Notes under the pieces: generated by a model
Database searches by the model: none
Told to the model about the DNA's origin: nothing
What the model saw: only the letters and a program-made list of their open reading frames with translations
Made by a program: the position numbers and the translations under genes
DNA from: Hydractinia symbiolongicarpus
Lineage: Eukaryota; Cnidaria; Hydrozoa; Anthoathecata; Hydractiniidae
Length of the DNA stretch: 64,000 nt
Direction: 5' to 3'
NCBI RefSeq assembly: GCF_029227915.1
Contig: NC_079886.1
Span: forward strand, 25,832,501-25,896,500
In this document: in pieces, positions 37,501-48,505 of the stretch
Position numbering within the stretch: position 1 is the stretch's first letter
Layout of the letters: each line of letters opens with the position of its first letter

Positions 37501-40420
37501 TTTGGACTGTGACCTTACAAATGTGATGAATGAGACAATTGGACTCCATGAAATAACATTCTTTTTAAATTGGCATGATTGCCGGAACTCAGCGGTTAAA
37601 CTGGGCGCTGTGGTAGCGCTTCATTTAAAAATGTAGATATATAAGTCATTTTTTACTGTGGGACCAATCCTAGCCGTTATGGCACGCCGAAGAAGTTGAG
37701 ACATTTTCGAAAACTACATTTCATTGATTTTCTAACGGTATCAGTCCGTTTCAATTAGAACGCTTGGGTCACATTTTCGTACCAGCATGTATTTAGCGAC
37801 ATTTTTCTGATATTACTAGGTTGCATCGCTTTTAACAGTGAAACGATTGACTGTGGGACTTAATTGAACTGATTTTGGACTGTGACCTTACAAATGTGAT
37901 GAATGAGACAATTGGACTCCATGAAATAACTTTCTTCTTAAATTGGCATGATTGCCGGAACTCAGCGGTTAAACTGGGCGCTGTGGTAGCGCTTCATTTA
38001 AAAATGTAGATATATAAGTCATTTTTTACTGTGGGACCAATCCTAGCCGTTATCGCACGCTGAAGAAATTGAGACAGTTTCAAAAACTACATTTCATTGA
38101 CTTTCTAACGGTGTCAGCCCGTTTGAGTTATAACGGTTGGGTCACATTTTCGTACCAACATGTATTTAGCGATATTTTTCTGATATTACTAGGTTGCATC
38201 GCTTTTAACAGTGAAACGATTGACTGTGGGACTTAATTGAACTGATTTTGAACTGAAACTTTATAAGTGTGATAATTGAGGCAATTGAACTCCAAGAAAT
38301 AACAATGTTCTGAATTTGACATGATTGCTAGAACTCAGCGATTACACTGGGCGCTGTGGTAGCGCTTCATTTAAAAATGCAGATAAATAAGTCATTTTTT
38401 ACTGTAGGACCAATCCTAGCTGTTATCGCACGCTGAAGAAATAGACACAGTTTCAAAAACTTCATTTCATTGACTTTCTAACGGTATCAGTTCGTTTCTG
38501 TTACAACGGTTGCGTCACGTATTCGTACCAACATGTATTTAGCGATATTTTCCTGATATTACTAGATTGCATCGCTTTTAACAGTGAAACGATTAAATGT
38601 GGGAGTTAATTGAATGATTTTGGACTTTAACTTTATAAATGCAATAAGTGAGAGAATTGAACTCCAAGAAATCAAATTATTCTGAATTTGACATGATTGC
38701 TAGAACTCAGCGATTACACTGGGCGCTGTGGTAGCGCTTCATTTAAAAATGTAGATATGTAAGTCATTTTTTACTGTGGGACAAATCCTAGCCGTTATCG
38801 CACGCTGAAGAAATTGACACAGTTTCAAAAACTACATCTCATTGACTTTCTAACGCTGTCAGCCCGTTCGAGTTATAACGGTTGGGTCACATTTTCGTAC
38901 CAACATGTATTTAGCGATATTTTTCTGATATTACTAGGTTGCATCGCTTTTAACAGTGAAACGATTGACTGTGGGACTTAATTGAACTGATTTTGGACTG
39001 TGACCTTACAAATGTGATGAATGAGACAATTGGACTCCATGAAATAACATTCTTCTTAAATTGGCATGATTGCCGGAACTCAGCGGTTAAACTGGGCGCT
39101 GTGGTAGCGCTTCATTTAAAAATGTAGATATATAAGTCATTTTTTACTGTGGGACCAATCCTAGCCGTTATGGCACGCCGAAGAAGTTGAGACATTTTCG
39201 AAAACTACATTTCATTGATTTTCTAACGGTATCAGTCCGTTTCAATTAGAACGCTTGGGTCACATTTTCGTACCAGCATGTATTTAGCGACATTTTTCTG
39301 ATATTACTAGGTTGCATCGCTTTTAACAGTGAAACGATTGACTGTGGGACTTAATTGAACTGATTTTGGACTGTGACCTTACAAATGTGATGAATGAGAC
39401 AATTGGACTCCATGAAATAACTTTCTTCTTAAATTGGCATGATTGCCGGAACTCAGCGGTTAAACTGGGCGCTGTGGTAGCGCTTCATTTAAAAATGTAG
39501 ATATATAAGTCATTTTTTACTGTGGGATCAATCCTAGCCGTTATGGCACGCCGAAGAAGTTGAGACATTTTCGAAAACTACATTTCATTGATTTTCTAAC
39601 GGTATCAGTCCGTTTCAATTAGAACGCTTGGGTCACATTTTCGTACCAGCATGTATTTAGCGACATTTTTCTGATATTACTAGGTTGCATCGCTTTTAAC
39701 AGTTAAACAATTGACTGTGCGACTTAATTGAACTCATTTTGGACTGTGACCTAACAAATGTGATGAATGAGACAATCGCACTCCATCAAATAACATTCTC
39801 CTTAAATTGGCATGATTGCCGGTACTCCGCGATTACACTGGGCGCTGTGGTAGCGCTTCATTTAAAGGTGTAGATATATTAGTCATTTTTTACTGTGCGA
39901 CCAATCTTAGCCGTTATCCCACGCTGAAGAAATAGAGACAGTTTCAAAAACTTCATTTCATTGACTTTCTAACGGTATCAGTCCGTTTCTGTTACAACGG
40001 TTGCGTCACATATTCGTACCAACATGTATTTAGCGATATTTTTCTGATATTACTAGATTGCATCGCTTTTAACAGTGAAACGATTGAATGTGGGAGTTAA
40101 TTGAACTGATTTTGGACTTTAACTTTATAAATGCAATAATTGAGAGAATTGAACTCCAAGAAATAAAATTATTCTGAATTTGACATGATTGCTAGAACTC
40201 AGCGATTACACTGGGCGCTGTGGTAGCGCTTCATTTAAAAATTTAGATATGTAAGTCATTTTTTACTGTGGGACCAATCCTAGCCGTTATCGCACGCTGA
40301 AGAAATTGAGACAGTTTCAAAAACTACATTTCATTGACTTTCTAACGGTGTCAGCTTGTTTTAGTTATAACGGTTGGGTCACATTTTCGTACCAACATGT
40401 ATTTAGCGATATTTTTCTAA
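34503..40420. repeat. Large satellite segment, copy 2, with one extra monomer
   Basis: Copy of 21,467-27,010. It adds one monomer at about 37,680-38,052, of the TATGGCACGCCGAAGAAGTTG subtype with CATACGAC-side variants ACCAGCATG and AACTTTCTTC, matching monomers found near 25,762 and 39,171. It also carries private changes such as TTATCTCACGC near 36,935 and TTACCAG near 37,068. The rest keeps the order of copy 1, ending with the AATTTAGATATG and CAGCTTGTTTTAG variants near 40,240-40,360. Confidence 0.82.
37680..38052. repeat. Single extra monomer in the large duplicated segment
   Basis: Between the markers at 37,307 and 38,250 the offset to the sister copy changes from 13,036 to 13,409, exactly one monomer. 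The inserted stretch begins in TTATGGCACGCCGAAG and ends where TTATCGCACGCTGAAG resumes. It carries ACCAGCATG and AACTTTCTTC, so it came from a different subtype than its neighbours. A whole in-register monomer gained inside an otherwise collinear copy fits unequal exchange or conversion. Confidence 0.75.
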
Positions 40421-40433
40421 TATTACTAGGTTG

Positions 40434-40455
40434 CATCGCTTTTAACAGTGAAACG
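40434..40455. other. Intact paralogue of the transposon target site
   Basis: CATCGCTTTTAACAGTGAAACG here is the uninterrupted version of the sequence split by the element. The left flank also shares the CAGCTTGTTTTAG and CTAATATTACTAGG variants with the occupied site (near 42,966 and 43,031), so it is a close sister. A third sister at about 47,145-47,160 reads GCTTTTACCAG and has lost the TTAA. Confidence 0.88.
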
Positions 40456-43053
40456 ATTGACTGTGGGACTTAATTGAACTGGTTTTGGACTTTAACTTTA
40501 TAAGTGTGATAATTAAGAGAATTGAACTCCAAGAAATAACAATGTTCTGAATTTGACATGATTGCTAGAACTCAGCGATTACACTGGGCGTTGTTGTAGC
40601 GCTTCATTTAAAAATGCAGATATATAAGTCATTTTTTACTGTAGGACCAATCCTAGCTGTTATCGCACGCTGAAAAAATAGAGACAGTTTCAAAAAGTAC
40701 ATTTCATTGACTTTCTAACGGTATCAGTCCGTTTCAGTTACAACGGTTGCGTCACATATTTGTACCAACATATATTTATCGATATTTTTCTGATATTACT
40801 AGGTTGCCTCGCCTTAAAAAGTGAAATGATTGACTGTGGGACTTATTTGAACTGATTTTGGACTGTGAGCTTACAAATGCGATGAATGAGACAATTGGAC
40901 TCCATGAAATAACATTCTTCTTAAATTGGCATGATTGCCGGAACACAGCGATTAAACTGGGTGCTGTGGTAGCGCTTCATTTAAAAATGTAGATAAATAA
41001 CTCATTTTTTTACTGTAGGCCCAATTATAGCCGTTATCGCACGCTGAAGAAATAGAAACAGTTTCAAAAACTACATTTCATTGACTTTCTAACGGTATCA
41101 GTCCGTTTCTGTTACTACGGTTGCGTCACATATTCGTACCAACATGTATTTAGCGATGTTTTTCTGAGATTACTAGGTTGCATCGCTTTTAACAGTGAAA
41201 CTATTGACTGCAGGACTTACTTGAACTGATTTTGGACTTTAACTTTATAAATGTTATAATTGAAATAATTAGACTCCATGCAATAACATTCTTCTTCAAT
41301 TGACATGATTTACGGAACTCAGCGATTACACTGGGCGCTGTGGTAGCGCTTCCTTTTAAAATGTAGATATGTAAGTCATTTTTTTGTGTGGGGACAATCC
41401 TAGCCGTTATCGCACGCTGAAGAAATTGTGACAGTCTCAAAAACTACATTTCATTGACTTTCTAACGGTATCAGTCCGTTTCAGTTACAACGGTTGCGTC
41501 ACATATTTGTACCAACATATATTTATCGATATTTTTCTGATATTACTAGGTTGCCTCGCCTTAAAAAGTGAAATGATTGACTGTGGGACTTATTTGAACT
41601 GATTTTGGACTGTGAGCTTACAAATGCGATGAATGAGACAATTGGACTCCATGAAATAACATTCTTCTTAAATTGGCATGATTGCCGGAACACAGCGATT
41701 AAACTGGGTGCTGTGGTAGCGCTTCATTTAAAAATGTAGATAAATAACTCATTTTTTTACTGTAGGCCCAATTATAGCCGTTATCGCACGCTGAAGAAAT
41801 AGAAACAGTTTCAAAAACTACATTTCATTGACTTTCTAACGGTATCAGTCCGTTTCTGTTACTACGGTTGCGTCACATATTCGTACCAACATGTATTTAG
41901 CGATGTTTTTCTGAGATTACTAGGTTGCATCGCTTTTAACAGTGAAACGATTGACTGCAGGACTTACTTGAACTGATTTTGGACTTTAACTTTATAAATG
42001 TTATAATTGAAATAATTAGACTCCATGCAATAACATTCTTCTTCAATTGACATGATTTACGGAACTCAGCGATTACACTGGGCGCTGTGGTAGCGCTTCC
42101 TTTTAAAATGTAGATATGTAAGTCATTTTTTTGTGTGGGGACAATCCTAGCCGTTATCGCACGCTGAAGAAATTGTGACAGTCTCAAAAACTACATTTCA
42201 TTGACTTTCTAACGGTATCAGTCCGTTTCAGTTACAACGGTTGCGTCACATATTCATACCAACATGAATTTAGCGATATTTTTCTGATATTACTAGGTTG
42301 TATCGCTTTTAACAGTGAAATGGTTGACTGTGGGACTTACTTGAACTGATTTTGGACTTTAACTTTATAAATGTGATAATTTAGACAATTGGACTCCATG
42401 CACTAACATTCTTTTTAAATTGGCATGATTGGGGGAACTCAGCGATTACACTGGGTGCTGTGGTATCGCTTCATTTAATAATGTAGATAAATAATTCACT
42501 TTTTACTGTGGGTCCAATCCTAGCCGTTATCGCACGCTGAAGAAATAGACACAGTTTCAAAAACTTCATTTCATTGACTTTCTAACGGTATCAGTTCGTT
42601 TCTGTTACAACGGTTGCGTCACGTATTCGTACCAACATGTATTTAGCGATATTTTTCTGATATTACTAGATTGCATCGCTTTTAACAGTGAAACGATTTA
42701 ATGTGGGAGTTAATTGAATGATTTTGGACTTTAACTTTATAAATGCAATAAGTGAGAGAATTGAACTCCAAGAAATCAAATTATTCTGAATTTGACATGA
42801 TTGCTAGAACTCAGCGATTACACTGGGCGCTGTGGTAGCGCTTCATTTAAAAATGTAGATATGTAAGTCATTTTTTACTGTGGGACCAATCCTAGCCGTT
42901 ATCGCACGCTGAAGAAATTGAGACAGTTTCAAAAACTACATTTCATTGACTTTCTAACGGTGTCAGCTTGTTTTAGTTATAACGGTTGGGTCACATTTTC
43001 GTACCAACATGTATTTAGCGATATTTTTCTAATATTACTAGGTTGCATCGCTT
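40446..43053. repeat. Unit of the 40-48 kb series, copy 1 (seven monomers)
   Basis: Starts at CAGTGAAACG after an intact GCTTTTAA, the position equivalent to 43,801 and 47,157. Monomers carry, in order, GCGTTGTTG, GCCTCGCCTTAAAAAG, AGATTACTAGG with CTGCAGG, then the last two again, then AAATGGTTGACTG and GATTTAATGTGGG. Compared with copy 2 it has one extra two-monomer step (about 747 bp; 41,201-41,440 repeats at 41,948-42,187) and lacks four monomers present at about 45,650-46,970. The element inserted at its right end. Confidence 0.82.
40780..42280. repeat. Two-monomer unit doubled (about 746-747 bp x 2)
   Basis: The pair GCCTCGCCTTAAAAAG (40,806 and 41,553) plus AGATTACTAGG/CTGCAGGACTTAC (41,168 and 41,915) occurs twice in a row, whereas the sister units at 44,156 and 47,513 have it once. 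Private features such as CATTTTTTTACTGTAGGCCC and CAATTATAG are shared by both copies. The first copy has CTATTGACTGC and the second CGATTGACTGC. This is a local two-monomer expansion. Confidence 0.8.
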
Positions 43054-43057
43054 TTAA
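43054..43057. other. Left TTAA target-site duplication
   Basis: The satellite reads GCTTTTAA up to the element. The uninterrupted sister sites at about 40,438-40,450 read GCTTTTAACAGTGAAACG, so one TTAA was present before insertion and two flank the element now. Confidence 0.92.
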
Positions 43058-43074
43058 CCCTATTCGGTCCGGGG
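43058..43074 (+). repeat. Left terminal inverted repeat, 17 bp
   Basis: CCCTATTCGGTCCGGGG. It is the perfect reverse complement of 43,780-43,796. Beyond base 17 the two ends diverge: the left continues the G run into its palindrome, and the right end goes into a TTTTCGAAC-type spacer on the reverse strand. Confidence 0.92.
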
Positions 43075-43096
43075 GGGGGGCGGATTCCGCCCCCCC
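43074..43096. repeat. Left subterminal G/C palindrome
   Basis: GGGGGGGCGGA (43,074-43,084), a single T, then TCCGCCCCCCC (43,086-43,096): an 11-bp inverted repeat with a 1-nt centre. It shares its first G with the terminal repeat, within a run of ten G. The same palindrome with A at the centre lies near the right end. Repeated subterminal palindromes could be transposase-binding sites or hairpin structures. Confidence 0.85.
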
Positions 43097-43390
43097 TGAC
43101 GGTTTTTTTTTAATAACTCCTGATTGCTTTCTTATATCGCTATGATCTTTACTGAGTTTCAACATTTATCTATTAGACACCTGCATGCTAAATTTTTAGG
43201 TCCCATACCATTCAGAGGCTTTGATATTGGCCATTTCTCGAAACTACCCCTAAAATCTCTATGAAATCCTTATAATGGGGAAAATATAATAACTCCTGTT
43301 AGGATTATCCTTAGAACTTGAAACTTGCAACACAACTTTGTTTCGTGAAGAAGAATCATTTTGAATAATTTTGACACGTGACTAATCCGA

Positions 43391-43429
43391 TTTCCCGATT
43401 TTTTCGGATTTTACCCAAAAATCGGGAAA
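43391..43429. repeat. Internal 13-bp hairpin in the TTAA element
   Basis: TTTCCCGATTTTT (43,391-43,403) pairs perfectly with AAAAATCGGGAAA (43,417-43,429) around a 13-nt loop. CGGATTTT words recur next to it (43,405 and about 43,433), giving alternative pairings. This may be a degraded terminal repeat of another element nested inside, or just a structured spacer. Confidence 0.7.
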
Positions 43430-43735
43430 AAACGGATTTTCGGTCAATTTTTGGCAATTTTTTATTCGATCCATGTAAAAACCGGAAGATATGTTAAAAA
43501 CATTTTATTTAGCTTTCAGAAACTTCAAACAGAATGTAAAAATTCGCTCTAGAACAAAAGTAATTATATTTTAAGCAGATAGTGGCATTTTTAACAATTT
43601 TCAAGCTTCTGATGACGTCACAGAAAATGTGCTGACGCAAGCAAAAATTTATTGCCGCCATTTTGTTCCTTTTATGACGTACTATAAGTGTGCCAAGTTT
43701 GATTCAATTTGAACAATACTATGAAAAGTTATTGA

Positions 43736-43758
43736 GGGGGGGCGGAATCCGCCCCCCC
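43736..43758. repeat. Right subterminal G/C palindrome
   Basis: GGGGGGGCGGA (43,736-43,746), a single A, then TCCGCCCCCCC (43,748-43,758). The whole 23-bp block is the exact reverse complement of the left one. It is separated from the right terminal repeat by about 21 bp, while the left one abuts its terminal repeat, so the two ends are asymmetric. Confidence 0.85.
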
Positions 43759-43779
43759 GGTCATAGTATGTTCGAAAAA

Positions 43780-43796
43780 CCCCGGACCGAATAGGG
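43780..43796 (-). repeat. Right terminal inverted repeat, 17 bp
   Basis: CCCCGGACCGAATAGGG on the plus strand, reading CCCTATTCGGTCCGGGG inwards from the right end. Match to the left end is 17 of 17. Confidence 0.92.
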
Positions 43797-43800
43797 TTAA
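43797..43800. other. Right TTAA target-site duplication
   Basis: TTAA follows the final GGG of the element, and the satellite then continues with CAGTGAAACG, exactly where the empty sister site continues. Precise excision would restore the monomer. Confidence 0.92.
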
Positions 43801-46800
43801 CAGTGAAACGATTGACTGTGGGACTTAATTGAACTGATTTTGGACTTTAACTTTATAAGTGTGATAATTAAGACAATTGAACTCCAAGAAATAACAATGT
43901 TCTGAATTTGACATGATTGCTAGAACTCAGCGATTACACTGGGCGTTGTTGTAGCGCTTCATTTAAAAATGCAGATATATAAGTCATTTTTTACTGTAGG
44001 ACCAATCCTAGCTGTTATCGCACGCTGAAAAAATAGAGACAGTTTCAAAAAGTACATTTCATTGACTTTCTAACGGTATCAGTCCGTTTCAGTTACAACG
44101 GTTGCGTCACATATTTGTACCAACATATATTTATCGATATTTTTCTGATATTACTAGGTTGCCTCGCCTTAAAAAGTGAAATGATTGACTGTGGGACTTA
44201 TTTGAACTGATTTTGGACTGTGAGCTTACAAATGCGATGAATGAGACAATTGGACTCCATGAAATAACATTCTTCTTAAATTGGCATGATTGCCGGAACA
44301 CAGCGATTAAACTGGGTGCTGTGGTAGCGCTTCATTTAAAAATGTAGATAAATAACTCATTTTTTACTGTAGGCCCAATCATAGCCGTTATCGCACGCTG
44401 AAGAAATAGAAACATTTTCAAAAACTACATTTCATTGACTTTCTAACGGTATCAGTCCGTTTCTGTTACTACGGTTGCGTCACATATTCGTACCAACATG
44501 TATTTAGCGATGTTTTTCTGAGATTACTAGGTTGCATCGCTTTTAACAGTGAAACGATTGACTGCAGGACTTACTTGAACTGATTTTGGACTTTAACTTT
44601 ATAAATGTTATAATTGAAATAATTAGACTCCATGCAATAACATTCTTCTTAAATTGACATGATTTACGGAACTCAGCGATTACACTGGGCGCTGTGGTAG
44701 CGCTTCCTTTTAAAATGTAGATATGTAAGTCATTTTTTTGTGTGGGGACAATCCTAGCCGTTATCGCACGCTGAAGAAATTGTGACAGTCTCAAAAACTA
44801 CATTTCATTGACTTTCTAACGGTATCAGTCCGTTTCAGTTACAACGGTTGCGTCAGATATTCATACCAACATGAATTTAGCGATATTTTTCTGATATTAC
44901 TAGGTTGTATCGCTTTTAACAGTGAAATGGTTGACTGTGGGACTTACTTGAACTGATTTTGGACTTTAACTTTATAAATGTGATAATTTAGACAATTGGA
45001 CTCCATGCACTAACATTCTTTTTAAATTGGCATGATTGGGGGAACTCAGCGATTACACTGGGCGCTGTGGTATCGCTTCATTTAATAATGTAGATAAATA
45101 ATTCACTTTTTACTGTGGGTCCAATCCTAGCCGTTATCGCACGCTGAAGAAACAGACACAGTTTCAAAAACTTCATTTCATTGACTTTCTAACGGTATCA
45201 GTTCGTTTCTGTTACAACGGTTGCGTCACGTATTCGTACCAACATGTATTTAGCGATATTTTTCTGATATTACTAGATTGCATCGCTTTTAACAGTGAAA
45301 CGATTAAATGTGGGAGTTAATTGAATGATTTTGGACTTTAACTTTATAAATGCAATAAGTGAGAGAATTGAACTCCAAGAAATCAAATTATTCTGAATTT
45401 GACATGATTGCTAGAACTCAGCGATTACACTGGGCTCTGTGGTAGCGCTTCATTTAAAAATGTAGATATGTAAGTCATTTTTTACTGTGGGACCAATCCT
45501 AGCCGTTATCGCACGCTGAAGAAATTGAGACAGTTTCAAAAACTACATTTCATAGACTTTCTAACGCTGTCAGCCCGTTTGAGTTATAACGGTTGGGTCA
45601 CATTTTCGTACCAACATGTATTTAGCGATATTTTTCTGATATTACTAGGTTGCATCGCTTTTAACAGTGAAACGATTGACTGTGGGACTTAATTGAACTG
45701 ATTTTGGACTGTGACCTTACAAATGTGATGAATGAGACAATTGGACTCCATGAAATAACATTCTTCTTAAATTGGCATGATTGCCGGAACTCAGCGGTTA
45801 AACTGGGCGCTGTGGTAGCGCTTCATTTAAAAATGTAGATATATAAGTCATTTTTTACTGTGGGACCAATCCTAGCCGTTATGGCACGCCGAAGAAGTTG
45901 AGACATTTTCGAAAACTACATTTCATTGATTTTCTAACGGTATCAGTCCGTTTCAATTAGAACGCTTGGGTCACATTTTCGTACCAGCATGTATTTAGCG
46001 ACATTTTTCTGATATTACTAGGTTGCATCGCTTTTAACAGTGAAACGATTGACTGTGGGACTTAATTGAACTGATTTTGGACTGTGACCTTACAAATGTG
46101 ATGAATGAGACAATTGGACTCCATGAAATAACTTTCTTCTTAAATTGGCATGATTGCCGGAACTCAGCGGTTAAACTGGGCGCTGTGGTAGCGCTTCATT
46201 TAAAAATGTAGATATATAAGTCATTTTTTACTGTGGGACCAATTCTAGCCGTTATGGCACGCCGAAGAAGTTGAGACATTTTCGAAAACTACATTTCATT
46301 GATTTTCTAACGGTATCAGTCCGTTTCAATTAGAACGCTTGGGTCACATTTTCGTACCAGCATGTATTTAGCGACATTTTTCTGATATTACTAGGTTGCA
46401 TCGCTTTTAACAGTTAAACAATTGACTGTGCGACTTAATTGAACTCATTTTGGACTGTGACCTAACAAATGTGATGAATGAGACAATTGCGCTCCATCAA
46501 ATAACATTCTCCTTAAATTGGCATGATTGCCGGTACTCCGCGATTACACTGGGCGCTGTGGTAGCGCTTCATTTAAAGGTGTAGATATATTAGTCATTTT
46601 TTACCGTGGGACCAATCTTAGCCGTTATCCCACGCTGAAGAAATAGAGACAGTTTCAAAAACTTCATTTCATTGACTTTCTAACGGTATCAGTCCGTTTC
46701 TGTTACAACGGTTGCGTCACATATTCGTACCAACATGTATTTAGCGATATTTTTCTGATATTACTAGATTGCATCGCTTTTAACAGTGAAACGATTGAAT

Positions 46801-47156
46801 GTGGGAGTTAATTGAACTGATTTTGGACTTTAACTTTATAAATGCAATAATTGAGAGAATTGAACTCCAAGAAATAAAATTATTCTGAATTTGACATGAT
46901 TGCTAGAACTCAGCGATTACACTGGGCGCTGTGGTAGCGCTTCATTTAAAAATTTAGATATGTAAGTCATTTTTTACTGTGGGACCAATCCTAGCCGTTA
47001 TCGCACGCTGAAGAAATTGAGACAGTTTCAAAAACTACATTTCATTGACTTTCTAACGGTGTCAGCTTGTTTTAGTTATAACGGTTGGGTCACATTTTCG
47101 TACCAACATGTATTTAGCGATATTTTTCTAATATTACTAGGTTGCATCGCTTTTAC
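43801..47156. repeat. Unit of the 40-48 kb series, copy 2 (nine monomers, 3,356 bp)
   Basis: Runs from CAGTGAAACG at 43,801 to the same base at 47,157. 3,356 is nine monomers minus 1. The subtype order is GCGTTGTTG, GCCTCGCC, AGATTACTAGG, AAATGGTTG, GATTAAATG, then TATGGCACGCC types with ACCAGCATG, a C-type at about 46,575, and the AATTTAGATATG/CAGCTTGTTTTAG type. The last part matches the left flank of the element: GCTTG at 42,966 and 47,065 are 4,099 apart, which equals 3,356 plus 743 for element and target duplication. Confidence 0.88.
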
Positions 47157-48505
47157 CAGTGAAACGATTGACTGTGGGACTTAATTGAACTGATTTTGGA
47201 CTTTAACTTTATAAGTGTGATAATTAAGACAATTGAACTCCAAGAAATAACAATGTTCTGAATTTGACATGATTGCTAGAACTCAGCGATTACACTGGGC
47301 GTTGTTGTAGCGCTTCATTTAAAAATGCAGATATATAAGTCATTTTTTACTGTAGGACCAATCCTAGCTGTTATCGCACGCTGAAAAAATAGAGACAGTT
47401 TCAAAAAGTACATTTCATTGACTTTCTAACGGTATCAGTCCGTTTCAGTTACAACGGTTGCGTCACATATTTGTACCAACATATATTTATCGATATTTTT
47501 CTGATATTACTAGGTTGCCTCGCCTTAAAAAGTGAAATGATTGACTGTGGGACTTATTTGAACTGATTTTGGACTGTGAGCTTACAAATGCGATGAATGA
47601 GACAATTGGACTCCATGAAATAACATTCTTCTTAAATTGGCATGATTGCCGGAACACAGCGATTAAACTGGGTGCTGTGGTAGCGCTTCATTTAAAAATG
47701 TAGATAAATAACTCATTTTTTACTGTAGGCCCAATCATAGCCGTTATCGCACGCTGAAGAAATAGAAACAGTTTCAAAAACTACATTTCATTGACTTTCT
47801 AACGGTATCAGTCCGTTTCTGTTACTACGGTTGCGTCACATATTCGTACCAACATGTATTTAGCGATGTTTTTCTGAGATTACTAGGTTGCATCGCTTTT
47901 AACAGTGAAACGATTGACTGCAGGACTTACTTGAACTGATTTTGGACTTTAACTTTATAAATGTTATAATTGAAATAATTAGACTCCATGCAATAACATT
48001 CTTCTTAAATTGACATAATTTACGGAACTCAGCGATTACACTGGGCGCTGTGGTAGCGCTTCCTTTTAAAATATAGATATGTAAGTCATTTTTTCGTGTG
48101 GGGACAATCCTAGCCGTTATCGCACGCTGAAGAAATTGTGACAGTCTCAAAAACTACATTTCATTGACTTTCTAACGGTATCAGTCCGTTTCAGTTACAA
48201 CGGTTGCGTCACATATTCATACCAACATGAATTTAGCGATATTTTTCTGATATTACTAGGTTGTATCGCTTTTAACAGTGAAATGGTTGACTGTGGGACT
48301 TACTTGAACTGATTTTGGACTTTAACTTTATAAATGTGATAATTTAGACAATTGGACTCCATGCACTAACATTCTTTTTAAATTGGCATGATTGGGGGAA
48401 CTCAGCGATTACACTGGGCGCTGTGGTATCGCTTCATTTAATAATGTAGATAAATAATTCACTTTTTACTGTGGGTCCAATCCTAGCCGTTATCACACGC
48501 TGAAG
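47157..48505. repeat. Unit of the 40-48 kb series, copy 3 (partial)
   Basis: Matches copy 2 with offset 3,356 for about 3.6 monomers (44,543-44,794 equals 47,899-48,150). Near 48,505 copy 2 continues with GACACAG types, but this copy changes to GAGACAG followed by CGTATCAACATG, the order of the 1.5-4.3 kb segment. The switch point shows two higher-order families joined inside a monomer. Confidence 0.82.

Larger units (their letters stand above)
1..43053. repeat. Satellite array of 373-bp monomers, left part
   Basis: Head-to-tail monomers run without a break from the first base to the TTAA element. The period is 373 bp, read from the GCGCT-GTGGT-AGCGC motif at 354, 727, 1100, 1473 and 1846. 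Every monomer carries the same landmarks in order: GCGCTGTGGTAGCGC, a T-rich stretch ending in ACTGT(G/A)GGACCAATC, GCACGCTGAAGAAAT, TTTCTAACGGTATCAG, CGTACCAACATGTATTTAGC, GATATTACTAGG, ACAGTGAAACGATTGACTG and GAACTCAGCGATTACAC. All are in the same orientation; no inverted copy was seen. Several sequence subtypes alternate (see separate entries). No gene or non-satellite DNA was recognised in this part. About 115 monomers fit. Whether it is centromeric, pericentromeric or subtelomeric cannot be told from sequence. Confidence 0.98.
43058..43796. mobile_element. Non-autonomous piggyBac-like TTAA element (739 bp)
   Basis: This is the only non-satellite DNA in the window. It is flanked by TTAA on both sides and begins CCCTATTCGGTCCGGGG (43,058-43,074). 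It ends with the perfect reverse complement (43,780-43,796), a 17-bp terminal inverted repeat. CCC...GGG ends with a TTAA target duplication are hallmarks of the piggyBac superfamily; Sola3 and Kolobok also use TTAA, but their ends as I know them differ. G/C-rich palindromes lie just inside both ends and a 13-bp hairpin lies inside. No transposase frame is present; the two short open frames crossing the left edge are chance readings. The interior is AT-rich and unlike the satellite. It would need a transposase supplied elsewhere. The superfamily call is inferred from the ends alone. Confidence 0.85.

Noticed and set aside
42918-43165. Open frames of 75 (plus) and 62 (minus) residues crossing the left edge of the TTAA element
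   Set aside because: They are half satellite and half transposon end. Translation through the G/C palindrome gives glycine- and proline-rich stretches by composition. No transposase motif is present.
43058-43796. The insert as a retrotransposon or SINE
   Set aside because: It has inverted terminal repeats and a TTAA duplication, lacks a poly-A tail, and has no long direct repeats or reverse-transcriptase frame.
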